Source: Aeromonas caviae | Lineage (GTDB): Bacteria; Pseudomonadota; Gammaproteobacteria; Enterobacterales; Aeromonadaceae | Reading direction: 5' to 3' | Length of the DNA stretch: 32,172 nucleotides | Assembly: GCF_000819785.1 (NCBI RefSeq) | Contig: NZ_CDBK01000032.1 | Span: 1-32,172, forward strand | Part shown: positions 24,361 through 32,116 of the stretch, piece after piece | Layout of the letters: the number at the start of each line of letters is the position of its first letter | Position numbering within the stretch: the stretch's first letter is position 1 | Position numbers and translations under genes: made by a program | Notes under the pieces: model-generated | Told to the model about the DNA's origin: nothing | Seen by the model: the letters and a program-made list of their open reading frames with translations, nothing else | Database searches by the model: none

Positions 24361-24402
24361 CTTCTCTCCCGAGCCGGTTGTTGACCCGCTCGTCTTCGTC
24401 AC

Positions 24403-24993
24403 TCAGTAGGTCAACCCGACCGGTTTTCCCTCTCTGACCATGCAGATCTGCATGCCGGCCGCTTCACCGGCCTGTGCGCCTATGCCCGTGTCCTCGAACA
24501 CCAGACATTGATCGGGCTCGACCCCCAGGCGTCGCGCCACCAGCAGGAAGGTGTCTGGATGGGGTTTGTGCAGCTCCACGTCGTCGGCGGTGACCACCAC
24601 GGGGAAATACCGATCCAGCCCTGTGTTGCGCAGCACCGCTTCGGCATTGATGCGGGGGGAACCTGTCCCTATGCCCATGGGGATCCGGCCGTGATAGCGT
24701 TCCACCAGATCCAGCATGGCCGGGAAGGGGGTGGCCTTGTGCAGGTTGGCGACATAGTGTTCGGTCTTGCAGCGTGTCACCACCAGGGGATCCAGCGCGA
24801 TCTGCTGCACTTCGGCCACCAGCAGGGCTATCTTGCGGCTGGGCATGCCTCCCAGCTCATAAAACCAGTCGGCGTCGAACCGAAAGCCAAACTCGCGGGC
24901 GGTGTGCTCCCAGGCGGCCAGGTGCAAGGGCATGGAGTCCACCAGTGTGCCGTCGAGGTCGAAAACCAGGCCTTGAAATCCGGATAGGGTCAT
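24403..24993 (-). CDS. HAD-superfamily phosphatase, YqaB / beta-phosphoglucomutase-like
   Basis: 196 residues. Motif I FDLDGTLVDSMPLHLAAW supplies nucleophile Asp12 and acid/base Asp14. Motif II is in GIGTGSPR (Thr/Ser). Motif III/IV are in HKPHPDTFL (Lys) and LVFEDTGIGAQAGEAAGM (acidic pair). The cap region and length match E. coli YqaB, a fructose-1-phosphate and 6-phosphogluconate phosphatase; beta-phosphoglucomutase relatives share the same motifs, so substrate is uncertain. The ATG at 24993 has no strong ribosome site. Its upstream region (24994-25175) carries a 23-bp imperfect direct repeat. It lies downstream of, and on the same strand as, the diguanylate cyclase. Confidence 0.85.
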   Translation of the reverse strand: MTLSGFQGLVFDLDGTLVDSMPLHLAAWEHTAREFGFRFDADWFYELGGMPSRKIALLVAEVQQIALDPLVVTRCKTEHYVANLHKATPFPAMLDLVERYHGRIPMGIGTGSPRINAEAVLRNTGLDRYFPVVVTADDVELHKPHPDTFLLVARRLGVEPDQCLVFEDTGIGAQAGEAAGMQICMVREGKPVGLTY

Positions 24994-25090
24994 GGTGCAG
25001 GATCTGTCTGTGAAAAATGGGCCCCCATTCTAGCCAGAGCGCGGGCGCATCGCCATGCGCCAGATGGCGAGAAACGCTTGCTACCTCATT

Positions 25091-25147
25091 TATACAGAGC
25101 GGCGTGGATCTGAGAGCCCGCACGTATACAGATCAGCATGGATCTGA
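25091..25147. repeat. Pair of 23-bp imperfect direct repeats upstream of the HAD gene
   Basis: 25091-25113 and 25125-25147 agree at 20 of 23 positions: both read TATACAGA, then six variable bases, then TGGATCTGA, with a 34-base period (about three helical turns). The second copy also contains the inverted pair CAGATC/GATCTG. The region is non-coding. Confidence 0.7.
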
Positions 25148-25175
25148 TGCCGGGCAGGCAGCCCCCACGCAGGTG

Positions 25176-26822
25176 TCAGCGATAGGCCAGGGTACAGGCC
25201 CGCCCTTGTGATTTGGCGTGATAGAGTGCCTGATCCGCCTGCTCGGTCAGGGTTTGCCACTCCTTGTCCGATGACGGGACCAGATAGCTGAACCCGATGC
25301 TGACGGTGAGTGTCGCCGCCACCCGGGAGGCCGGATGGGGAATCTGCAAGGCGTCAAGGCCGTGGTGGATCTGCTCCGCCAGCCGCTCCGCCTCTCCCGG
25401 CTGCGGTGAACACAGCAGGATGACAAACTCCTCCCCCCCATAGCGGGCCACCAGGTTGGTACGCCGCCGCTCGGTGTCCTGCAGCAGTGCCGCCACCCGC
25501 TGCAGGCACTGATCCCCCTTGCCGTGGCCGAAGTGATCGTTGTAGGACTTGAACTCGTCCACATCGATCATCAGCACCGCCAGCACGCCCTGATGGCGGC
25601 GAGCCCGCTCCCACTCCCGCTCCATGGTGATGTCCCATTGGCGGCGGTTGGCGATGCCAGTCAGGGGATCTTCCAGAGACAGCAGGGAGAGGCGCCGGTT
25701 GGCCTCCTCCAGCGCCCGGTTGGTATCGGCCAGCTGCCGGGTCCGCTCCTGCACCCTCAGCTCCAGCTCCCGATTGAAGCGCTCAAGTTTCTCCTGGGTG
25801 CGCTGGCGGATCAGCAACTGGGAGAGCACGGCGGCATACTGCTTGAAGATCTCGCTCTGATACGCCTTGAGGGGGCGCCGCCAGAGCAGGTTGTCGGCGG
25901 CAATCCAGCCGATGGGGGTACTCCCGTCCCAGAGCGACACCATGGCGTTCCAGCCGCGACCCACCTCCTGCTTCTCGTAATAGAGAGGCGTGTCCTCCAG
26001 CACCAGGACATAGTCCTTACGACGCAGCGCCTCCTGCACCGTGGGGTGATCCGGAATGGGGCTGATGAAATGGCGCTCGTCGATGAGCTCACCCGCCTCG
26101 TTGGTACCCCAGGTACCGTGCATGGTCTTGAATTCACTGTCAGTCAGGAAGATGGCGATGCGATCGAACTGCAACTCCTGGCGGGCCAGTGCCACCGCGT
26201 CGTGCAGCAAACGATCCTCGCTCTCGCAGCGGGAGAGCTTGACCCCCACCTGATGCAGCGCCTGCAGCATGCTGAGGAAAGAGTCCTGCAGGGCCTGGCT
26301 GCGCACGAGGTCTGCCTGGGTGTGGAGCCGCTGATCCCGCTCCAGATCCACCTGTCCCGCGAGTCGCCGACTCTCGAGCTCGGCGGCGAGATAATGCATG
26401 AGCAGCTGGATGCTCTGTTGCTGGCGTCTTGGCAGGCGATCGAGACGACGGCGGGTTTCCAGATAGACCACAGCCTCCAGCCCTTTGTGACGCTTGAGGG
26501 GGAAGCTCGCTCGCAGGCGCGGGATCTCGGGTTCTACGCTCTCCCGCTCCCAGATGGCACGGGTCGGCGCGATGGGCTCCACCAGCAACTGGCCGAGCGC
26601 AAGGGAACGTTCGATGAAGAGGATGGGCAACTCGAGGGAAGAGAGGATGTCGGCGCTCAGGCAGAGCAGACCCTGTTCCGGGCGATAGTGATAGAGCTGG
26701 GGCGTCGGAGCACGCAGCCACAGATAGATCTGTTCAGCCTCTGTTTTTTCCCTGACCGCAGACAAGGTCACTTCACAGAGATGTTCAAAACTGGTGAAGT
26801 GCTCCGGATCCCATTCTTCCAT
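25176..26822 (-). CDS. GAF-domain diguanylate cyclase
   Basis: 548 residues, apparently cytoplasmic (no signal peptide or membrane segment). Two GAF-like sensory regions (about 5-150 and about 195-330: LLHDAVALARQELQFDRIAIFL, MHGTWGTNEAGELID, WNAMVSLWDGSTPIGWIAADN) precede a coiled-coil linker (EKLERFNRELELRVQERTRQ, LEEANRRLSLLS). The GGDEF domain follows, with DPLTGIANRR, IDVDEFKSYNDHFGHGKGD and an active GGEEF at 462-466. It should make cyclic di-GMP from two GTP. The product-inhibition RxxD site is degenerate (RRTN, 453-456), so feedback may be lost. ATG at 26822 has AGGAT 12 bases upstream. It lies downstream of dapA with a hairpin between. Confidence 0.9.
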   Translation of the reverse strand: MEEWDPEHFTSFEHLCEVTLSAVREKTEAEQIYLWLRAPTPQLYHYRPEQGLLCLSADILSSLELPILFIERSLALGQLLVEPIAPTRAIWERESVEPEIPRLRASFPLKRHKGLEAVVYLETRRRLDRLPRRQQQSIQLLMHYLAAELESRRLAGQVDLERDQRLHTQADLVRSQALQDSFLSMLQALHQVGVKLSRCESEDRLLHDAVALARQELQFDRIAIFLTDSEFKTMHGTWGTNEAGELIDERHFISPIPDHPTVQEALRRKDYVLVLEDTPLYYEKQEVGRGWNAMVSLWDGSTPIGWIAADNLLWRRPLKAYQSEIFKQYAAVLSQLLIRQRTQEKLERFNRELELRVQERTRQLADTNRALEEANRRLSLLSLEDPLTGIANRRQWDITMEREWERARRHQGVLAVLMIDVDEFKSYNDHFGHGKGDQCLQRVAALLQDTERRRTNLVARYGGEEFVILLCSPQPGEAERLAEQIHHGLDALQIPHPASRVAATLTVSIGFSYLVPSSDKEWQTLTEQADQALYHAKSQGRACTLAYR

Positions 26823-26865
26823 GCCAAATCATCCTTGGTTGTATCCAAGCGAGTATATCGGCAAA

Positions 26866-26888
26866 GCCCGGCCATTAATTGACCGGGC
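26866..26888 (-). terminator. Probable terminator of dapA
   Basis: On the minus strand GCCCGG pairs with CCGGGC across an 11-base AT-rich loop, followed by TTTGCC, about 30 bases after the dapA stop. The T-run is short. Confidence 0.55.
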
Positions 26889-26917
26889 AATCAAAAGCGA
26901 GATCCAGAGCCCAGTTT

Positions 26918-27790
26918 TTACAACAGATTCAATGCCTGCATGGCACTGCGGATGCGCTCGCGGGTGGCCTCGGAGAGCGGCATCACCGGCAGACGGCACT
27001 CTTCGCTGCACAGACCCAGCAGGGAGACCGCATACTTGGCCCCTGCGGGGCTCGGCTCGGCGAACATGGCCTGGTGCAGCGGAATGAGCTTGTCCTGCAA
27101 TTCGCGGGCAGCTTGCCACTCACCGGCCAGCGCCAGGTTCTGCACCTCGGCCACCAGCTTGGGGGCCACGTTGGCCGTCACCGAGATGCAACCCTGGCCA
27201 CCACCGATGTTGTAGGCCACGGCGGTGGCGTCTTCACCGGAGAGCCAGGCAAACGGCTTCTTGATGAGCTGGCGTTCAACCCAGGGGCGGGCCAGATCAC
27301 CGGTGGCATCCTTCACGCCGGCAATGCGCGGCAACTCGGCCAGACGGGCCAGGGTCGCCGGCTGCACGTCAACGATGGCGCGGGGCGGAATGTTGTAGAC
27401 GATGATGGGTTTGGTGGTGGCGTCGTGCACCGCCTTGAAGTGGTGGTAGAGCCCTTCCTGATTGGGGCGGTTGTAGTAACCGGCCACATGCAGGGTGGCA
27501 TCCGCCCCCATCTGCTCGGCATAGCGGGTGTATTCAATGGCTTCAACCGGGTTGTTGGAGCCTGCACCTGCGATCACGGGAATGCGCCCGGCCACCAGCT
27601 TGACCACCAGCTCCACCACGCGGCAATGCTCATCGTGGGTCAGGGTCGGGCTCTCCCCGGTCGTGCCGACCGGCACTATGCCATGGGTTCCCTGCTCTAT
27701 GTGCCACTCCACCAGGCGAGCCAGTGCGGCCTCGTCCAGCTGGCCCTGTCGAAATGGGGTGATCAGGGCAACTATCGAACCTTGAAACAT
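26918..27790 (-). CDS. dapA: 4-hydroxy-tetrahydrodipicolinate synthase
   Basis: 290 residues (E. coli DapA 292). It condenses pyruvate with aspartate semialdehyde in the lysine and diaminopimelate pathway. Key residues are all present, offset by one from E. coli: Thr43 and Thr44 (GTTGES), Tyr106 (GYYNRPNQEG), Tyr132 and Arg137 (VYNIPPR), and the Schiff-base Lys160 (GVKDATGD). This distinguishes it from N-acetylneuraminate lyase relatives. The ATG at 27790 follows AAGGAA. Unlike E. coli it is not followed by bamC. An intrinsic terminator sits in its leader 37 bases upstream, with a promoter about 200 bases upstream, so an attenuated leader or an independent small RNA is suggested. Confidence 0.94.
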   Translation of the reverse strand: MFQGSIVALITPFRQGQLDEAALARLVEWHIEQGTHGIVPVGTTGESPTLTHDEHCRVVELVVKLVAGRIPVIAGAGSNNPVEAIEYTRYAEQMGADATLHVAGYYNRPNQEGLYHHFKAVHDATTKPIIVYNIPPRAIVDVQPATLARLAELPRIAGVKDATGDLARPWVERQLIKKPFAWLSGEDATAVAYNIGGGQGCISVTANVAPKLVAEVQNLALAGEWQAARELQDKLIPLHQAMFAEPSPAGAKYAVSLLGLCSEECRLPVMPLSEATRERIRSAMQALNLL

Positions 27791-27826
27791 GGGATTTCCT
27801 TCTCCTAAACAGATGGATTGGTCAAT

Positions 27827-27861
27827 AAAAAGCCCCGGTACGGGAGTCGCTACCGGGGCTT
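27827..27861 (-). terminator. Intrinsic terminator in the dapA leader
   Basis: On the minus strand AAGCCCCGGTA pairs with TACCGGGGCTT (11 pairs) around a 10-base loop, followed by further T's to give TTTTT-ATTG. It points toward dapA and ends 37 bases before its ATG, yet no minus-strand gene lies upstream to terminate. Confidence 0.85.
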
Positions 27862-27982
27862 GAATCGTCTCAGGGATGAGAGGTTACGCGCGCACGCCAG
27901 CAGGCCCGATTGTCAGGCTGTGTTTATGCTTTCGTTTCGATACGCATGACCGCATTGCATCATCTCTGGGTAAATAAGGCGT
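27862..27982 (-). ncRNA. Candidate leader RNA or small RNA upstream of dapA
   Basis: The stretch between a good minus-strand promoter (27989-28017) and the intrinsic terminator (27827-27861) would give a transcript of roughly 155 bases including the terminator. It holds a 16-codon ATG frame (stop at 27913) with no run of lysine codons. I do not recognise a lysine riboswitch core. Whether it is an attenuator or a free small RNA is open. Confidence 0.45.
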
Positions 27983-27988
27983 CTGGGC

Positions 27989-28017
27989 ATATTTCGGGAA
28001 CACGACATAAATGTCAA
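27989..28017 (-). promoter_or_regulatory. Promoter for the dapA leader, head-to-head with the rsmC promoter
   Basis: On the minus strand a perfect TTGACA (28012-28017) lies 17 bases before AAATAT (27989-27994). Its -35 box overlaps the -35 of the opposing rsmC promoter, so the two may compete. Confidence 0.65.
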
Positions 28018-28045
28018 GGCGAAAGCGGCCATGTATAATGGCCGC
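28011..28045 (+). promoter_or_regulatory. rsmC promoter with an inverted repeat across the -10 box
   Basis: ATGTCA (28011-28016), 17 bases, then a perfect TATAAT (28034-28039). GCGGCCAT (28025-28032) and ATGGCCGC (28038-28045) form a perfect 8-bp inverted repeat with the -10 box in its centre, an operator-like arrangement. Confidence 0.7.
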
Positions 28046-28068
28046 CCAAAAATGCGTGGAGATACCCA

Positions 28069-29097
28069 ATGAGCCGTCCTGTCAGTGCCGTCAGTCAGAT
28101 GCTGGAACGTAACCAAGCCCTCTTTGTCGGCAAGCGGCTGTTGGTGTGCGGTGCCCTGGAGGATGATTATCCTCGTCAACTGGCCGAGCTGGCACAAAGC
28201 CTGACCGTCTTCACCACGGATTACTGCTATTACCGCAGCCAGCAGGCCGTTCTGGGAGACGCCATCCTGTTCGATCACCAGCTGGGTGGCGCCCCCCGAT
28301 TCGATGCCCTGCTGCTGCTGATGCCCAAGGCCAAGGCCGAGGCGCAATACCTGCTGGCCATGATGACGCCGCTGCTCGAAAGCGGGGCCGACCTGTTCCT
28401 CGCCGGCGAGAACCGGGGCGGCATCAACGGAGCAGACAAGCTGCTGGCACCTTATGGCGAGAAACCGATCAAGCGCGACTCTGCGCGCCGCTGCTCTCTC
28501 TACCACGGCACGCTCGACAAACCGGTCGTCCCCTTCGAGCTGGACGCCTGGTTCAGTCGCTATGAGTGCCAGGCGGGCGACACCACCCTGACCGTCATGG
28601 CCCTGCCTGGGGTCTTCAGTGCAGACGGCCTGGATCTCGGCACCCAGATGCTGCTGGCGAGCCTCCCCCCCGTAACGGGCAAGCTGCTCGACTTTGGCTG
28701 CGGCGCCGGCGTCATCGGTTCCGTGCTGGCCAAGCGCAACCCGGCCCTGGCTGTCACCATGGTGGATATCAATGCCCTGGCACTGGAGTCCAGCCGCCGA
28801 ACCCTGGCGGTCAACGGTCTGAGCGGACGTGTTCATGCCTCCGATGTCTATTCCGACATTGCCGAAACATTCCAACAGATTGTCTCGAATCCCCCCTTCC
28901 ATGCCGGGCTCAAGACCTTCTACGCCGCCACCGAAACCTTCCTGGCAAAGGCACCTGAGTACCTGACCGCAAATGGCGCCCTGACCATAGTCGCCAATGC
29001 CTTCCTGCGATACCAGCCTATACTGGATGCGCACTTCAAACAGACCGAGGTGATCGCGGGCGATGCCAAATTCAAGGTGTATCTGAGCAAAGCTTAA
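28069..29097 (+). CDS. rsmC: 16S rRNA (guanine1207-N2)-methyltransferase
   Basis: 342 residues (E. coli RsmC 343). It methylates G1207 in the 30S subunit. An N-terminal degenerate methyltransferase-like domain (to about 165, [18 protein letters not shown]) is followed by the catalytic Rossmann domain. Motif [14 protein letters not shown] lies at about 206-218, the acidic SAM-binding [11 protein letters not shown] follows, and the catalytic SNPPFH motif is at 273-278. The ending KVYLSKA is typical. The ATG at 28069 follows GTGGAG. It is a single-gene unit with its own promoter, divergent from dapA. Confidence 0.95.
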   Translation: MSRPVSAVSQMLERNQALFVGKRLLVCGALEDDYPRQLAELAQSLTVFTTDYCYYRSQQAVLGDAILFDHQLGGAPRFDALLLLMPKAKAEAQYLLAMMTPLLESGADLFLAGENRGGINGADKLLAPYGEKPIKRDSARRCSLYHGTLDKPVVPFELDAWFSRYECQAGDTTLTVMALPGVFSADGLDLGTQMLLASLPPVTGKLLDFGCGAGVIGSVLAKRNPALAVTMVDINALALESSRRTLAVNGLSGRVHASDVYSDIAETFQQIVSNPPFHAGLKTFYAATETFLAKAPEYLTANGALTIVANAFLRYQPILDAHFKQTEVIAGDAKFKVYLSKA

Positions 29098-29172
29098 AGA
29101 AGTGCAACGGTTGTAATAAAACAAGTAGAGAGTGCCAGACGGGATCTGTTAAGGTACCAAGAAAACGTTTAC

Positions 29173-29194
29173 CACCCCTTTAGGGGTGTTTTTT
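29173..29194 (+). terminator. Terminator between rsmC and glgC
   Basis: CACCCC pairs with GGGGTG around TTTA, followed by six T's. It is 75 bases after rsmC and 53 before glgC, so it either ends rsmC or acts within the glgC leader if the glg promoter is upstream of it. Confidence 0.85.
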
Positions 29195-29246
29195 CGCAGC
29201 AACATGAAAACCTTTTCAACATCATGATCTCAGGGAGAGAACGACG

Positions 29247-30464
29247 ATGGCAGGCATACTCACCATGATACTGGCAGGCGGTGAAGGTACCCGACTGCAA
29301 CCGCTGACCACCACCCGCAGCAAACCCTCCGTACCCTTTGGCGGCAGTTACCGGTTGATCGACTTCGTGCTCAACAACTTCGTCAACGCCGACTTCCTGC
29401 GCATCTATGTACTCACCCAGTTCAAGTCCCAGTCCCTTTATCTGCACATGAAGAAGGGCTGGAACATCGTCGGCATCACGGATCGCTTCATCGACCCCAT
29501 TCCGGCCCAGATGCGAATGGGCAAACGCTGGTATGACGGCACCGCAGACGCCATTTACCAGAACCTGCGCTTCATCGAGATCTCCGACCCCGAGCACGTC
29601 TGCATCTTCGGCTCCGATCACATCTACAAGATGGACGTGAGCCAGATGGTGAGCTTCCACAAGCAGAAAGCGGCCGCCCTGACCGTCGCTGCCCTGCGCA
29701 TGCCCATCGAGGAAGCAAGCGCCTTCGGGGTGATCGAGGTTGATCAGGAAGGGCGCATGATTGGCTTTGAAGAAAAGCCCCGTCACCCGAAACACATACC
29801 CGGGGATCCCACCCAGGCCCTGGTCTCCATGGGCAACTACATCTTCGAGACCGAGGCCCTCTATCGGGAGCTCAAGCGGGATGCCGCCGAGGAGAACTCC
29901 AGTCACGATTTCGGCAAGGACATCATTCCCAGCCTGTTCCCCCGTGCCCCCGTCTATGTCTATGACTACAGCACCAACGTGATCCCGGGCGAGAAGCCCA
30001 ACGTCTACTGGCGCGATGTGGGGACGCTCGACTCTTACTGGCAGGCGCACATGGACCTGGTGGCCGATGATGCCCCCTTCTCTCTCTACAATCGCAAGTG
30101 GCCGCTGCACACCCATTACCCGCCCCTGCCCCCCGCCACCTTCATCGATACCGACGACTGCAAGGTCAAGATCGCCAACTCCCTGATCTCCGGTGGCTGC
30201 TTCATTCAGGGCAGCCAGATCCAGCGATCCATACTGGGATTTCGCTGCAACATAGGCCCCTGCAGCCACATCAGTGAATCCGTGCTGCTGGGGGATGTGA
30301 AAATCGGCGAAGGTTGCTCCATTCGCCGCGCCATCATCGACAAAAACGTTGAAATTGCACCCGGCACCGTGATCGGTGAGAATCTGGACCATGACAGAGA
30401 GCGGTTTACCGTATCCGAAGGCGGTATCGTCGTGGTACCTAAGGGAGCAAGAGTTGGCTATTAA
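29247..30464 (+). CDS. glgC: Glucose-1-phosphate adenylyltransferase (ADP-glucose pyrophosphorylase)
   Basis: 405 residues. It makes ADP-glucose from glucose-1-phosphate and ATP, the committed step of glycogen synthesis. The nucleotidyl-transferase signature MILAGGEGTRLQPLT is at 7-21, SKPSVPFGGSYRLIDF follows, and YDGTADAIYQN, FGSDHIYKMD, the glucose-1-phosphate lysine motif GFEEKP and WRDVGTLDSYW are all present. A C-terminal left-handed beta-helix holds the hexapeptide repeats (IANSLISGGCFIQGSQIQ, VLLGDVKIGEGCSIRRAIID). It is slightly shorter than E. coli GlgC (431), mostly at the N-terminus, as in Vibrio GlgC. The ATG at 29247 follows AGGGAGA. It overlaps glgA. Confidence 0.95.
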   Translation: MAGILTMILAGGEGTRLQPLTTTRSKPSVPFGGSYRLIDFVLNNFVNADFLRIYVLTQFKSQSLYLHMKKGWNIVGITDRFIDPIPAQMRMGKRWYDGTADAIYQNLRFIEISDPEHVCIFGSDHIYKMDVSQMVSFHKQKAAALTVAALRMPIEEASAFGVIEVDQEGRMIGFEEKPRHPKHIPGDPTQALVSMGNYIFETEALYRELKRDAAEENSSHDFGKDIIPSLFPRAPVYVYDYSTNVIPGEKPNVYWRDVGTLDSYWQAHMDLVADDAPFSLYNRKWPLHTHYPPLPPATFIDTDDCKVKIANSLISGGCFIQGSQIQRSILGFRCNIGPCSHISESVLLGDVKIGEGCSIRRAIIDKNVEIAPGTVIGENLDHDRERFTVSEGGIVVVPKGARVGY

Positions 30465-31914
30465 CCCACTGAAAATCCTGTTTGTAGCCTCGGAGGTTGA
30501 GGGGCTGGTGAAGACCGGGGGCCTGGCAGATGTGGCCAAGGCCCTGCCGCAGCATCTCGCCCGTCAGGGGCACGATGTGCGCATCATTATGCCCTTCTAC
30601 AAGACCATCAAGCGCCGGGACGAGGCCACCCTCCTCGCCTCACGCTGGCTCCCCACCCCCCAGGATCGCAGTGATATCAGCTATCGCATCCATCAGCTGG
30701 AACTGGACGGGATTTGCGTCTATCTTCTCGATTGCCCGCACTATTTCGACCGCCCCCAGCTCTATGCCGAGAACAACCAGGCCTATCCCGACAACGGTGA
30801 ACGCTTTGCCTTTCTGGCCGCGGCGGCCCTGCATGCGTGCGAACAGCTGGGTTTCGCTCCCGACATCGCCCACTGCAACGACTGGCACACCGGTCTGCTG
30901 CCGCTGCTGCTGAAAACCCGTCATGCCCACAACCCCTTCTTCCAGCGCACCCGGTCGGTCATCAGCATTCACAACGCGGCCTTTCAGGGCGTGTTCGATC
31001 GCCAGCAGTTCTGGGCCGTGCCGGAAATCCACGACTACGAGCAGCGCATCAACTACGACTATGGTCACATCAATCTGCTCAAGTGCGGTGTGCTCTACGC
31101 AGACAAGATCAATGCGGTCAGCCCCAACTACGCCAGCGAGCTGCTGACACACCTGGGCGCTCACGGCATGGCCAGCGTATTCCAGCAGCGGGCAGCTGAC
31201 CTGCGTGGCATCCTCAACGGCTGTGACTATCAGGACTGGGATCCCGCCTTCGATCCTCTGTTGCCCGCCACCTATGATGCCGACAACCTGGATGGTAAAC
31301 ACACCTGCAAGCGCATCCTGCAGCAGGAGACGGGGCTCCCCGTTGGCAACCTCCCCATCTATGGCATGGTGTGTCGACTGACCGAGCAGAAAGGAGTACA
31401 CCTGCTCATCCCAGCGCTAGACAAGTTCTTGCAGCATCAGGTCCAGGTAGTGATCGTTGGCTCCGGTGATCCCTCTCTCGCCGCCCAGTTGCAAAGCATT
31501 GCCCAGCAGCATCCCGACAAGTTTGCCTTCATCAATGCCTATGACGACCGTCTGGCCCACCTGGTGGAGGCCGGCGCCGACTTCTTCCTGATGCCTTCTC
31601 TGTTCGAGCCATGCGGGCTCAACCAGATGTACAGTCTGGCCTATGGCACCCTGCCCCTGGTGAGGGCTGTCGGCGGATTGAAAGATACCGTCGTGGACTG
31701 GGATGCCGACCCGACGCACGCGACCGGTTTCTGCTTCAACGATCCCACTGCCAGCACCTTGCTCGATGCCATGCGCCGCAGCCTGCTCCATTATCTGCAG
31801 GAGCCGGCACGTTTTGCCCGTGTGCAGCACCACGCCATGAACACCCGCTTCGACTGGGCAGACTCCGTCATCCTGTATGAACAGATGTATCAGGATGCGC
31901 TGGCCACCGTCTGA
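30454..31914 (+). CDS. glgA: Glycogen synthase (ADP-glucose, GT5)
   Basis: 486 residues (E. coli 477). It extends alpha-1,4-glucan chains using ADP-glucose. The ADP-glucose site KTGGLADV is at 20-27. HCNDWHTGLLP, SIHNAAFQGVF and YADKINAVSPNYASE follow in the first domain. The second Rossmann domain has RLTEQKGVHLL and the catalytic ELFEPCG-type region PSLFEPCGLNQMYSLAYGTLP. The start is TTG at 30454: AAGGGAG (30441-30447) lies six bases upstream and the protein then begins MAINPLKILFVASEVEGLVK. It overlaps glgC by 11 bases, so translation is coupled. No glgB, glgX or glgP is visible nearby. Confidence 0.94.
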   Translation: MAINPLKILFVASEVEGLVKTGGLADVAKALPQHLARQGHDVRIIMPFYKTIKRRDEATLLASRWLPTPQDRSDISYRIHQLELDGICVYLLDCPHYFDRPQLYAENNQAYPDNGERFAFLAAAALHACEQLGFAPDIAHCNDWHTGLLPLLLKTRHAHNPFFQRTRSVISIHNAAFQGVFDRQQFWAVPEIHDYEQRINYDYGHINLLKCGVLYADKINAVSPNYASELLTHLGAHGMASVFQQRAADLRGILNGCDYQDWDPAFDPLLPATYDADNLDGKHTCKRILQQETGLPVGNLPIYGMVCRLTEQKGVHLLIPALDKFLQHQVQVVIVGSGDPSLAAQLQSIAQQHPDKFAFINAYDDRLAHLVEAGADFFLMPSLFEPCGLNQMYSLAYGTLPLVRAVGGLKDTVVDWDADPTHATGFCFNDPTASTLLDAMRRSLLHYLQEPARFARVQHHAMNTRFDWADSVILYEQMYQDALATV

Positions 31915-31933
31915 CGCCGATTGCTGAAGTTTT

Positions 31934-31946
31934 GTGCCCTTGGCAC
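31934..31946 (+). terminator. Weak hairpin after glgA
   Basis: GTGCC pairs with GGCAC around CTT, followed by GCCTTTATCC. Too small to be a confident terminator. Confidence 0.3.
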
Positions 31947-31956
31947 GCCTTTATCC

Positions 31957-31991
31957 GTCAACAGCGAAAAAAGTCCCCTTTGGCTGTTGAC
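31957..31991. repeat. 9-bp inverted repeat reaching into the tRNA-Leu promoter
   Basis: GTCAACAGC (31957-31965) and GCTGTTGAC (31983-31991) are perfectly inverted. The second arm contains TTGAC, the start of the -35 box. AAA/TTT pairs can extend the stem inward. No T-run follows on the plus strand, so it is unlikely to be a simple terminator. Confidence 0.65.
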
Positions 31992-32014
31992 GCCCCCCCA
32001 AAACTCTATAGAAT
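31987..32014 (+). promoter_or_regulatory. tRNA-Leu promoter
   Basis: TTGACG (31987-31992) and TAGAAT (32009-32014) are 16 bases apart. A C-rich discriminator follows, as expected of a stringently controlled stable-RNA promoter. The tRNA starts at 32031. Confidence 0.65.
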
Positions 32015-32030
32015 CCCCCACCGCAGTGAT

Positions 32031-32116
32031 GCGAAGGTGGCGGAATTGGTAGACGCGCTAGCTTCAGGTGTTAGTGTCCCACGGATGTGAGGGTTCGAGT
32101 CCCTCTCTTCGCACCA
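32031..32116 (+). tRNA. leu tRNA: tRNA-Leu (anticodon CAG)
   Basis: 86 bases with encoded CCA. The acceptor stem GCGAAGG pairs with TCTTCGC (one G-U), D-arm GGCGGAATTGGTAGACGC, anticodon CAG at 32065-32067 in the loop TTCAGGT, a long variable arm (GTGTCCCACGGATGTG) typical of class II leucine tRNA, and T-arm GGGTTCGAGTCCC. It closely matches E. coli tRNA-Leu(CAG) and reads CUG, the most used leucine codon in this GC-rich genome. Confidence 0.96.

Noticed and set aside
25524..26882. 452-codon plus-strand frame opposite the diguanylate cyclase
   Set aside because: The minus strand carries an intact GGEEF protein; this frame has no motif.
27862..27982. Lysine riboswitch upstream of dapA
   Set aside because: The conserved core segments of the lysine riboswitch were not found and the interval is shorter than the usual aptamer plus expression platform.
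27913..29124. 403-codon minus-strand frame across rsmC, ending in a 16-codon leader-like ATG frame
   Set aside because: It is a shadow of rsmC. The short ATG frame at its end lacks lysine codons, so it is not a classical lysine attenuator peptide.
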